Source: Nitrospirota bacterium (GTDB taxonomy: Bacteria > Nitrospirota > Thermodesulfovibrionia > Thermodesulfovibrionales > Magnetobacteriaceae). Taken from it: DNA of 19,603 nucleotides. Position 1 is the stretch's first letter; each line of letters starts with the position of its first letter. A program made the translations under genes and the position numbers. Shown here piece after piece: positions 9,301-15,577 of the stretch. The notes below the pieces were generated by a model. The model was not told the origin of the DNA. It ran no database searches and saw only the letters and a program-made list of their open reading frames with translations. The stretch lies in assembly GCA_015233265.1 (NCBI GenBank), contig JADFXZ010000008.1:7986-27588 (forward strand), read 5' to 3'.

Positions 9301-9759
9301 ATATCTGTTCATCGCCGCCGCAAATTCCTCGTCATAGTTTCTAAAAGAATCATCGAGGGCGGGGAGGAATTTCTCTGGGGGGCTGTGAAGCATATTTCTT
9401 AGGGCAGCCGGGTAGAAGGCCGTGTTTTCCCTCTCCACAAAAAACACGTCGAAGGCAGCGGCCTTTGCGTTATAAAACCCAAGCGTATTAACAAGGTTAG
9501 CATGTCTGAGGCGCGGCCACGGCCACTGCCCAAACTCTCGAAGCGACTCATCGTCGAAATCTATATAACCCAAACTCGGCAGGGTCTTGATAGGTGGACG
9601 CAGCCTGTATCTCAGGTCAAGGGTGTATAGCTCAAGGTGGTCCGCAAACTGAAACATCCCCAGAATCAGTGCTACACCCCCCGCACAAAGTCCGATGATG
9701 ACTCCCCGTACAGGTTTAGCGGACATTTTTCCCGAAATTGTTCGTATTATATCCAGCAT
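6355..9759 (-). CDS. CHASE2-domain class III cyclase, catalytic (C2-like) half lacking metal ligands
   Basis: Protein A, 1134 residues, a paralogue of the downstream gene with the same architecture: N-terminal membrane helix (about 18-36), CHASE2 (about 60-525, with GQWPWP and GLTATNSIDLNPTP), three membrane helices (about 530-607), linker (FAQMVSPSVLK), cyclase domain (about 643-830) and a C-terminal extension ending in a TPR-like unit (about 1085-1118). Both metal aspartates are gone: A653 in FFSALNG and H697 in YEGHVI. Residues that in C2 of mammalian adenylyl cyclase bind base and transition state are retained: K693, T767, N774 and R778 (GDPVNVAARF), and KGK at 816-818. It is the first gene of the operon. 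A GGAG ribosome site (9767-9770, minus strand) sits 7 nt before the ATG and a TATAAT (9785-9780) lies further upstream. It looks like the partner of protein B rather than an enzyme alone. Confidence 0.9.
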   Translation of the reverse strand: MLDIIRTISGKMSAKPVRGVIIGLCAGGVALILGMFQFADHLELYTLDLRYRLRPPIKTLPSLGYIDFDDESLREFGQWPWPRLRHANLVNTLGFYNAKAAAFDVFFVERENTAFYPAALRNMLHSPPEKFLPALDDSFRNYDEEFAAAMNRYGNIYLSYYTLRASNAGGIDHSAPHSPALSLLMKTFQPIPKGLDTNALFSDTRIDPPLEEFIEAAKGAGYAMPDLDSDAIIRHYTLLRRYGNSLTYPVVLTMLSNIMDFKPQEMRIVPGDYITLKNALIYGSKKRQDVNIPIDSHCQMPLNWAGKFHETYTHIPYDTVSYFSAVIRAKQVASKYAGISYTELRGSIYSTLMEDALVPEVKASAIAAEIAAALFVSKYLEAGMAEEEIHRQLKPYIDEAIANRIYTIVTLCLQTEKALSEHSPVSPPAISHPLAAQIAEARKNMIWFFNKGRLSDAYPYYFPEAPSLIKQGKRVTLSPVDMEGMIFMIGLTATNSIDLNPTPYEPAAPMVSFHLNAINSILTGQFLYSIPAALSYAITLGLAVVIALTGIMSGVVITSFITAAAVAAYTFHTFRVWIVKGYRIDLVVPLLGMAISYVTVLVVQFVRTFLERKKLRSIFAQMVSPSVLKAMEANPDSFSLTGVRKAAAVFFSALNGMNEAIRNVSPDELPGLLSIYLSPNSEIIMHYGGYIDKYEGHVIMADFGVPIDDELSAARCAFSAIEQRLDFGAFKFYAEAAYSLSVSVSMGFNYGYVSAGNMGSEGKFQYTVMGDPVNVAARFMAANLIYNSDYAITGQDAVLVISEFVHLRLLDKLLLKGKTRPLTIYECLGWQPEAYLKLNAGKPVPAHIKALWMRCPTGKILGYLHLWDTIQKKTAHPLAKTIWRFFDESLPVVQPLLINKWKGEAIIFHRHITAFKHKLKEAHGQVFSGLDFADKEMATKLPKFLSIRQEEITRVIEMLDAPSLPLDRNLRDELLSASRSLLNKCKMLLSRLSKERFNDKYIGRTTEVLRGFITNKELANEHRLNALIADGQRLYVAMVEEFYKKLAGSPAPWHEMMSMACAPTEAELGSARHFEEALNLYWGRHWDMAIEAFQKALKLMPHDTPAQSFINRIELYKKSPPSQLWQGEFIQTNK

Positions 9760-9779
9760 GACGCGTCTCCGATGTGATT

Positions 9780-9785
9780 ATTATA
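9780..9785 (-). promoter_or_regulatory. Probable -10 box of the cyclase operon
   Basis: A perfect TATAAT on the minus strand, 20 bp upstream of the cyclase start, leaving a short leader that includes the GGAG ribosome site. The sequence 17 bp upstream (TGTCTA) is a poor -35 match, so this may be a weak or activator-dependent promoter. Confidence 0.5.
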
Positions 9786-9802
9786 TCATAGGGCGTGCCG
9801 CA

Positions 9803-9832
9803 TAGACAGTGCTCGAACAGATAATATATAAT
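9803..9832 (+). promoter_or_regulatory. Sigma70-type promoter of the methyltransferase, apparently leaderless
   Basis: TAGACA at 9803-9808, an 18-bp spacer and TATAAT at 9827-9832. The -10 box ends 8 nt before the ATG at 9841, exactly the geometry seen at the acyltransferase gene. No ribosome site is present. It diverges from the cyclase promoter in an 81-bp shared region. Confidence 0.6.
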
Positions 9833-9840
9833 CAAGCACA

Positions 9841-10503
9841 ATGGGCAGGCTCTTAGATATCATAACGCCGCTTCATACGAAGACAGTGCGGGACTATCTG
9901 GCAAGAATGACAGACGACAAGGTGTCGTGTATGAAAGTCGCGCGGCGCTATGACAGGGATTTTTGGGATGGCCACAGGCGCTACGGCTATGGCGGCTACA
10001 GGTATGACGGCAGATGGCGGCAGGTGGCGGCAGCGCTGATTAAGACCTATAATCTTCCTGATAACGCTCAAATCCTTGACGTGGGCTGCGGCAAGGGCTT
10101 TCTTTTGTACGAGTTTAAGCAGCTGCTGCCGGAGTGTACTGTAACGGGGTTTGACATATCGCAATACGCCATAGACAACGCGAAAGAGGAGATAAGACCC
10201 TGCCTCAGCATTCACAATGCCGCTGTGCCATATCCTTACGGCGATAGAGAATTTGACCTTGTTATTTCCATAACCACGCTTCACAATCTGCCTGTTTATG
10301 CGTTAAAGAATGCACTGAGAGAGATTGAACGCGTAGGCAAAAATAAATATGTAGCGGTTGAAAGTTATGACAGCGAAGAACAGCTGTTTAATTTACAATG
10401 TTGGGCGCTCACCTGCGAATCGTTTTATAAGACGAGGGAGTGGATCTGGATATATAATGAATTTGGATACACCGGAGATTATGAGTTTATATATTTTGAC
10501 TGA
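9841..10503 (+). CDS. Class I SAM-dependent methyltransferase
   Basis: A 220-residue Rossmann-fold methyltransferase. Motif I is clear at residues 78-86 (ILDVGCGKG); an acidic end to the next strand follows (TGFDIS), and a post-motif FDLVISITTLHNL segment fits motif IV. The N-terminal YDRDFWDGHRRYGYGGYRYDGRW stretch, rich in Tyr, Arg and Gly, is unusual; from memory it marks a family found near sugar-biosynthesis genes, so a role in modifying a polysaccharide or sugar precursor is possible but not proven. It is convergent with the transketolase gene that ends 56 bp downstream. The -10 box ends 8 nt before the ATG, and no Shine-Dalgarno is visible. Confidence 0.87.
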   Translation: MGRLLDIITPLHTKTVRDYLARMTDDKVSCMKVARRYDRDFWDGHRRYGYGGYRYDGRWRQVAAALIKTYNLPDNAQILDVGCGKGFLLYEFKQLLPECTVTGFDISQYAIDNAKEEIRPCLSIHNAAVPYPYGDREFDLVISITTLHNLPVYALKNALREIERVGKNKYVAVESYDSEEQLFNLQCWALTCESFYKTREWIWIYNEFGYTGDYEFIYFD

Positions 10504-10559
10504 TCCGGCAATTTCATATTAAAATAAGCCAATAGAGGATATACTCTGATAGTTTTACG

Positions 10560-11483
10560 CTATTTTCTGTTTAGGCAGCCAACTGTTTCCCTGACTATAT
10601 CGCCTGCCGAAAGTCCATTTAATGCCTTCACATCGTCATATGTCCCGTAGCCTTCGGCGAAAACCCCGTTCAGACCAATGCGCTTAAACTTTGTTCTGAT
10701 GCCGTGCTCTGCTAAAACCTCAGCTACGGCGCTGCCCAGTCCTCCTATTATGCTGTGTTCTTCTACGGTGATAACCGCGCCTGTATTTTCGGCTCCCTCT
10801 ATTATTATTTCCTCATCAATTGGTTTAATGGTGTGAATATTTATAACCCGCGCATGAATCCCCCGTGCTTGCAGTTCGGCGTGTGCCTTCATCACCTCAG
10901 CTGTTATGCTGCCGGTTGTGAATATCGCCGCGTCGCCGCCGTCTCTTAGTGTTACGCCTCTGCCCATCTCAAATTCATAGTCAGATTCATATATCTCTGG
11001 CGAACCGCCTACAGAGAGGCGTATGTAGACCGGTCCATCGATTCTGGCGGCCTCTTTGGTTATCTTTTTCGATTCAAGGGGGCCGCACGGTGAAAACACC
11101 GTCATGCCGGGCAGCGGTCTCATTATCGACATATCTATTGTGGCGTGATGTGTCGGCCCCAGATTGCTGTATACAAACCCCGACCCAATCCCCACCAGCT
11201 TTACGTTCATGCGCTGCATACACACGTCGTTTCTGATCTGCTCAAACGCCCGCATCGTCAAAAAACTTGCTATCGTATAGGCAAACGGCACCTTGCCGCA
11301 CGAGGCAAGCCCCGCCGCAACGCTGACCATATTGGCCTCGGCAATGCCAAAATTGATAAACCGCGCGGGGTAGGCTGCCCTGAACTTGTCATAGACAATA
11401 GCGCCGTTGTCTGCCACAAGGGCGAGGATTCGCTCATCGCTGCCGGCCAGTTCATATAGGGCGTCTATGTAGGCATTTCTCAT
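10560..11483 (-). CDS. Transketolase, C-terminal half (pyrimidine-binding and C-terminal domains)
   Basis: A 307-residue protein matching the second half of transketolase, the part that binds the pyrimidine end of thiamine diphosphate. The catalytic Glu is E49 in FGIAEANM. SNLGPTHHATIDMS (about 106-119) is the usual active-site segment, and the C-terminal domain carries GSITAEVMKA and VEEHSIIGGLG. It needs the N-terminal half encoded immediately upstream (7-bp gap) to make an active enzyme that moves two-carbon units between sugar phosphates. Split transketolases occur in archaea and many bacteria; here the pair sits with an isomerase and a kinase/nucleotidyltransferase, which suggests a dedicated sugar pathway rather than central metabolism. 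It is the last gene of the operon, with no clear hairpin terminator in the 56 bp that follow. Confidence 0.93.
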   Translation of the reverse strand: MRNAYIDALYELAGSDERILALVADNGAIVYDKFRAAYPARFINFGIAEANMVSVAAGLASCGKVPFAYTIASFLTMRAFEQIRNDVCMQRMNVKLVGIGSGFVYSNLGPTHHATIDMSIMRPLPGMTVFSPCGPLESKKITKEAARIDGPVYIRLSVGGSPEIYESDYEFEMGRGVTLRDGGDAAIFTTGSITAEVMKAHAELQARGIHARVINIHTIKPIDEEIIIEGAENTGAVITVEEHSIIGGLGSAVAEVLAEHGIRTKFKRIGLNGVFAEGYGTYDDVKALNGLSAGDIVRETVGCLNRK

Positions 11484-11490
11484 CGCGCGG

Positions 11491-12333
11491 TCATTCCTCT
11501 ATTTTCAACTCCTCTATTTTCAACTCTTCACAGGCCACACGCATCTCAGCCTCAGTGGGCATTCTATAGTGCCAGATGGCAGAGTTTTCCATAAACGACA
11601 CACCCTTGCCCTTAATCGTGTTTGCAATTATCATCGAGGGCAAACCCTGTTGAAAGGGCAGGGCGGCTAGGGCCTCTGTCAGCTGCCATATATTGTGGCC
11701 ATCTACCTCTCGCACATGCCAGCCGAATGCCTGCCATTTGTCAGCAAGCGGGCTGACTGATACAATGCTCTGAAGTGTGTCCATCGCCTGAAACTGGTTA
11801 TAGTCGATTATTGCGCAGAGATTGTCAAGTTTGTGCTGGGCCGCAAACATTGCCGCCTCCCACACCGTGCCCTCCTGGCATTCGCCGTCTCCCATCAGGA
11901 CGACTACCCTGTAATTCTTGCTATCGAGCTTGCCGGCAAGGGCGGCTCCGGCACCAAATGGAAACCCATGCCCCAGCGCCCCCGTTGACGCCTCCACGCC
12001 GGGTATCTTGTGCATGTCAGGGTGGCCGCCTAATATCGTGCCGCTTTTGCCAAATGTGCTCAGTGCAGATTTATCGAAAAATGCCAAATCAGCAAGCACC
12101 GCATAAAGTGATACGCACGAATGACCCTTACTTAAAATGAATCTGTCTCTGTCTGGGTCGCCAATCGTCTTAGATGTGATGTTTAAATATTTATAATATA
12201 AGGCCACCAATATCTCGACAATCGATAACGAGGCGGGGATGTGCCCTCCGCCGCCGTCGCATATTATCTTGAAGATGGAGCGCCGAATTGCCTCGGCCTT
12301 GTCGATCAGAAAATCTATGGCAGTTTCGCTCAT
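11491..12333 (-). CDS. Transketolase, N-terminal half (thiamine diphosphate-binding)
   Basis: A 280-residue protein matching the first half of transketolase. The ThDP/Mg2+ motif runs from GDG at 148-150 to N179 (GDGECQEG...DYNQ). Other hallmarks are GGGHIPASLS (about 28-37), LSKGHSCVSLYAVL (about 67-80) and GALGHGFPFGAGAA (about 118-131). It pairs with the C-terminal half encoded just downstream. Its ATG overlaps the stop of the SIS gene (ATGA), so translation is coupled. The extreme C-terminus repeats ELKIE because a 15-bp sequence is duplicated there; the change lies outside the conserved fold and is probably neutral. Confidence 0.94.
   Translation of the reverse strand: MSETAIDFLIDKAEAIRRSIFKIICDGGGGHIPASLSIVEILVALYYKYLNITSKTIGDPDRDRFILSKGHSCVSLYAVLADLAFFDKSALSTFGKSGTILGGHPDMHKIPGVEASTGALGHGFPFGAGAALAGKLDSKNYRVVVLMGDGECQEGTVWEAAMFAAQHKLDNLCAIIDYNQFQAMDTLQSIVSVSPLADKWQAFGWHVREVDGHNIWQLTEALAALPFQQGLPSMIIANTIKGKGVSFMENSAIWHYRMPTEAEMRVACEELKIEELKIEE
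11496..11525 (+). repeat. Perfect 15-bp tandem duplication at the end of the transketolase N-half gene
   Basis: CCTCTATTTTCAACT occurs at 11496-11510 and again at 11511-11525. It adds five residues (ELKIE) in frame to the C-terminus and also sits just upstream of the next gene's start. It looks like a recent slippage duplication. Confidence 0.85.
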
Positions 12334-12902
12334 AAAATATACTCTCTGACGTTATCAATTAACGCATGGCAGATGTACTGGTGAATTATCTCGACATAGC
12401 CGTAGTGCTCAACTGGCACATAGAAGTTTATATCCCCTGCTGCCCTAAGTGGATTGTCCTTTTTGAATCCTGAGAGGGTTATCACGTTACAGTCTTTGGC
12501 CCTTGCCGCCCTGACGGCGTTGAGTATGTTTTTCGACTGGCCGGAGCTACTGATTGCTATGAGGCAGTCCCCCTTGCGGGCAAACAGCTCGATAGGCTTC
12601 GCAAACACGTGTTCGTATCCGAAATCATTGCCCATACAAGTCAGCATCGTCCCTTCGTTAAAGGTCAGGGCGCGAATCCTTCTGTTTCTGCAGAAATCAG
12701 TTGCCATGTGGCTCCCTATTGCCGCACTGCCGCCGTTGCCAACAAACATGAGCTTACACTCCGATGCGATAAGCGCATAGATACACGTACAGGCGCTTTC
12801 TATCGCCGCCGGAAATTCTAAAATGCCGCCCCCCGGACCGGTACACTCAATCCTCTCAAGTAATAGCTTAAATTCGTCTATATATTTTTCTATAGTGTTC
12901 AT
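12330..12902 (-). CDS. SIS-domain sugar-phosphate isomerase, GmhA-like
   Basis: A 190-residue protein with one SIS (sugar isomerase) domain, close in length and motifs to phosphoheptose isomerase GmhA, which converts sedoheptulose 7-phosphate to D-glycero-D-manno-heptose 7-phosphate in the cytoplasm. The phosphate-binding loops are GNGGSAAIGSH (about 55-65) and SSSGQSKN (about 118-125), and the C-terminal HQYICHALID helix is typical. The exact substrate is uncertain, because the neighbouring transketolase and reversed kinase/nucleotidyltransferase fusion are not the standard heptose set. It overlaps both neighbours by ATGA, so it is translationally coupled on both sides. Confidence 0.88.
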   Translation of the reverse strand: MNTIEKYIDEFKLLLERIECTGPGGGILEFPAAIESACTCIYALIASECKLMFVGNGGSAAIGSHMATDFCRNRRIRALTFNEGTMLTCMGNDFGYEHVFAKPIELFARKGDCLIAISSSGQSKNILNAVRAARAKDCNVITLSGFKKDNPLRAAGDINFYVPVEHYGYVEIIHQYICHALIDNVREYIL

Positions 12903-14449
12903 TCGCTTGTTCCACAGTGGAGCAGGTCATTAATAAACTCAAGCACATCATTCTTTTCCACAGGTCTTTTATTTCCAACTATTGCAACTGCCAGCGCCCC
13001 TACGATGTTGCCTACAAATGAGACGGCAAGGGCAGGCATTTCTACCGCAAGACACGACGCCGCATACGTAAAGAGCGCATCCCCGGCCCCTACGACATCT
13101 ACAATCTTTGTGGCAAACGCCGGTACCTTTATGATTTCCCCGTCACCGTTAATGCAGAGTAACCCATTGCCGCCCAGGGTGATTACCAGATGGTCGAAAG
13201 ATACCTCTTTTATCAGTGCCCTTGCAATATCGTCAATTGAAGAGAACTTGTCCTGAACAGCCAGCCGCGCCTCATGCTCGTCAAGGCATATGAAGTTTAC
13301 GCGCTTGTACTTTGTTATCAAATTATAACCGGCATTAGCGCCGTTGGTCTGGACGTTTACGGCAACATTTGTGGTGAATTTCTCCAGTGCCGCTATTATC
13401 TCACTGGTTATCAGGCCGTGCCCGAAGTCCGCCACCATGATAAGGTCATAGTCATGCACGATGGACTTTATATATTCGATTATCTGGGCGTTTAGTGAGC
13501 TGTCAATGTAGGAGTCGTCGATGTAGTTAATCTCAAAGACCTTCTGGCGCTGATTGTTGTTGATATATCGCCGCTTAACTATTGTGGGGCTTGCCTTTCT
13601 GTAAAAAAATTTCGGCCTGACTGCGGGTTTCAAATTATTAAGAATAAACTCTTCTTTTGAGTCTTCCGCCCCCAGGGTGGTAATCACGTGGATATTGTCG
13701 CAGATGCCGGCAAGGTGGTTGGCTATGGCCATGACGCCGCCGTTGAACACCTCATGGCTGAGGTATCTGTTGACAAGGAGCTGTGCCTTTGGGGATTTAC
13801 CCATAGTTTCGCAGAGATAGTACTCATCGATGATGCAGTCGCCGATGAGCAGAACCCTCTGCTGTTTTATAGAATCGATTGATCGTACAATGTCTATAAG
13901 ATGATACTGTTCAGAGAACTGTTTAAGAAATGTGACGATGTGTTCGGGATAAGTATCTCTACAATTTTTACCAGCTGGTTTAAAGTGATTATTAATCAGC
14001 TGAGTCGATGAGAATACTATCTCGTGGGTGAAGCTCATCTGCGCGCCGATTTCCTTGACGACCTCGTATTCTGCCTGAAGCTTGCCGGTTTTATCTACGA
14101 GATTCTCAAACTCCTGCCCTTTGACGTAAATATTGGGGCGCAGGAGGCGCAGGGTCTCAACGGCGGTAGGCCATTTGTTAATCGCCACGTAATCGACACA
14201 TTCGAGGGCGGATAGTGTCTCAGCCCTGATTGTTTGATTAAAGACCGGTCTTCCCTCCCCCTTATCGACGTAACAATCAGGCGTAAGGGTGATGATAAGG
14301 CAATCGCCAAGCTGTCTTGCCGCTTGAAAGTGTTTAATGTGCCCGGGGTGCATGAGGTCGAAGCAGCCGTGGCAGTGGACGATTGTCTTGCCAGCCGCCC
14401 TTAACGGTTCTAATTGTCTTGCCAGTTCATCTAATGGGTAAATCTTCAT
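12899..14449 (-). CDS. Nucleotidyltransferase-PfkB kinase fusion, HldE-like with reversed domain order
   Basis: A 516-residue bifunctional protein. Residues about 20-155 form a cytidylyltransferase-type domain with GCFDLMHPGHIKH (HxGH at 34-37) and a later VKGQE segment. Residues about 195-515 form a PfkB/ribokinase-type kinase with an N-terminal LIGDCIIDEY, NGGVMAIANHLAG substrate segment, LVITLGGNGL and the catalytic GAGDA at 454-458. HldE phosphorylates heptose 7-phosphate and then adds a nucleotide, but in E. coli HldE the kinase comes first; here the order is reversed. It probably phosphorylates and then nucleotide-activates a heptose or similar sugar made with the SIS protein and transketolase. 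It starts 19 bp after the upstream gene with no clear Shine-Dalgarno and overlaps the SIS gene by ATGA. Confidence 0.88.
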   Translation of the reverse strand: MKIYPLDELARQLEPLRAAGKTIVHCHGCFDLMHPGHIKHFQAARQLGDCLIITLTPDCYVDKGEGRPVFNQTIRAETLSALECVDYVAINKWPTAVETLRLLRPNIYVKGQEFENLVDKTGKLQAEYEVVKEIGAQMSFTHEIVFSSTQLINNHFKPAGKNCRDTYPEHIVTFLKQFSEQYHLIDIVRSIDSIKQQRVLLIGDCIIDEYYLCETMGKSPKAQLLVNRYLSHEVFNGGVMAIANHLAGICDNIHVITTLGAEDSKEEFILNNLKPAVRPKFFYRKASPTIVKRRYINNNQRQKVFEINYIDDSYIDSSLNAQIIEYIKSIVHDYDLIMVADFGHGLITSEIIAALEKFTTNVAVNVQTNGANAGYNLITKYKRVNFICLDEHEARLAVQDKFSSIDDIARALIKEVSFDHLVITLGGNGLLCINGDGEIIKVPAFATKIVDVVGAGDALFTYAASCLAVEMPALAVSFVGNIVGALAVAIVGNKRPVEKNDVLEFINDLLHCGTSE

Positions 14450-14468
14450 TTGTTCAACTCTGAATTAT

Positions 14469-15413
14469 TCATTCGCTTAGCTCACGAATGGCGCTCCAAA
14501 GCGCTGGGATGGACTCCGCATGGGCTGCTCTGATGTAGCGTCCCCTGCCGCCGTCTGCCACTGTGCGCAGGAGCAGTGTCTTTAACGGCCTGAAATAATA
14601 CGCGGCGCAGTCTTTTGACGGCTCAGTGTTGGTATCGCCAAGATCATGAAGGTCACATACAACAGTTGTGAAATTAGTGATTCGACGATTTTCCTGTGAC
14701 GCCGCGTTCCGTGCCATGCTCAGTGCCTTCAAAAACACCTCCGGCGCCATTACCGCACTGCCAAAGCTCATCAGCACCCCCCCGTCAAGCCGTTGTACGA
14801 CTGAGACGAATTTAAGAAAATCATTATACGACAGCGCCCCTGTAGCCGCCCCGTCGCAGTTTGGATGTTCATGAATTATATCATAGCCAATCCCCACGTG
14901 TACAGTTACGGGGATCTTCAATCTAAAGGCGGCGGCCAATATGCTGATATTCTTATGGGCAAAATTGCCCTCGAAGACTGCCCTGCCCACGGCCTCACCA
15001 AATCCAATGTGCTTATCACTTTCGTAGGCGCTGTTTATAATATCGTTAATCTGGCCGGTCTCTGTCCACAGGCCGAACTGTCCATCTTTAATATAGTGGG
15101 CGACGCTTTCAGTTGTGGCAGCAATCAGCGCCAGTTCATAATCGTGGATTACAACAGCGCCATTGACAGCGATGCAGGAGATAAACCCCGCTTCCATCAT
15201 ATTGATTAGGTATCGCTGGACGCCGCTTCGAAGGACATGGCCGCCAATCATAAGTATCACACTGCTGCCACTTTGGCGGGCTGCAATTATATCGCGGGCG
15301 GTCTCCATGAATTTGCTGCCATCACGGGCAGTAAGGGGCAGGATTGTCTCAGCGGACATGTCGTGAGTTCGTTGAGAGAGGGGCAGAAGGCGCAGCCGTC
15401 GTCTGTCAAACAT
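14469..15413 (-). CDS. Conserved protein of unknown function, deoxyhypusine-synthase-like fold suspected
   Basis: A 314-residue soluble protein. ILMIGGHVLRSGVQ (about 53-66), VNGAVVIHDYELAL (83-96), WTETGQINDIIN (about 115-126) and DGGVLMSFGSAVMAPEVF (about 210-227) look like the NAD-binding Rossmann-type core related to deoxyhypusine synthase, but the classic substrate-site sequences of that enzyme are not evident. The role is unknown; as first gene of the sugar operon it could be an NAD-dependent sugar enzyme, which is inference. The start at 15413 is kept because the MFDRRRLRLLPLSQR segment looks like conserved protein; an alternative Met is at residue 19. No Shine-Dalgarno is visible. Confidence 0.6.
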   Translation of the reverse strand: MFDRRRLRLLPLSQRTHDMSAETILPLTARDGSKFMETARDIIAARQSGSSVILMIGGHVLRSGVQRYLINMMEAGFISCIAVNGAVVIHDYELALIAATTESVAHYIKDGQFGLWTETGQINDIINSAYESDKHIGFGEAVGRAVFEGNFAHKNISILAAAFRLKIPVTVHVGIGYDIIHEHPNCDGAATGALSYNDFLKFVSVVQRLDGGVLMSFGSAVMAPEVFLKALSMARNAASQENRRITNFTTVVCDLHDLGDTNTEPSKDCAAYYFRPLKTLLLRTVADGGRGRYIRAAHAESIPALWSAIRELSE

Positions 15414-15567
15414 TGGATAAATCGAATATATCTTCGATATTGACTTGAAGGCTGTCTATATTATGCATATTACTGATTAAATTAAGAACAATCAGATATA
15501 AGCTTGTCCCAAGCGTCTGCATGAGTGTAGTATATCACCGGAGTTAGGTTTTTGTCGATATTAGACT

Positions 15568-15577
15568 GGGCTGCCAG
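15568..15577 (+). repeat. Left copy of 10-bp target-site duplication
   Basis: GGGCTGCCAG directly abuts the left terminal inverted repeat. The identical sequence at 15793-15802 abuts the right one, as expected from a single transposition event. Confidence 0.8.

Noticed and set aside
2942..9759. Interpretation of the two cyclases as ordinary, independently active homodimers
   Set aside because: Each chain lacks residues that are essential in class III cyclases, so neither homodimer would have a complete active site.
10504..10559. AGAGGATATACTCT as a terminator between the methyltransferase and the transketolase gene
   Set aside because: The stem is only 4-5 bp and no T run follows on either strand.
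10560..12333. Transketolase pair as part of the Calvin cycle or pentose phosphate pathway
   Set aside because: No other genes of those pathways are present, and the pair is translationally coupled to sugar-activation genes instead.
15414..15440. Leaderless promoter for the deoxyhypusine-synthase-like gene (TATATT 11 nt before the ATG)
   Set aside because: No acceptable -35 lies at 16-18 bp, and the spacing differs from the two well-supported cases.
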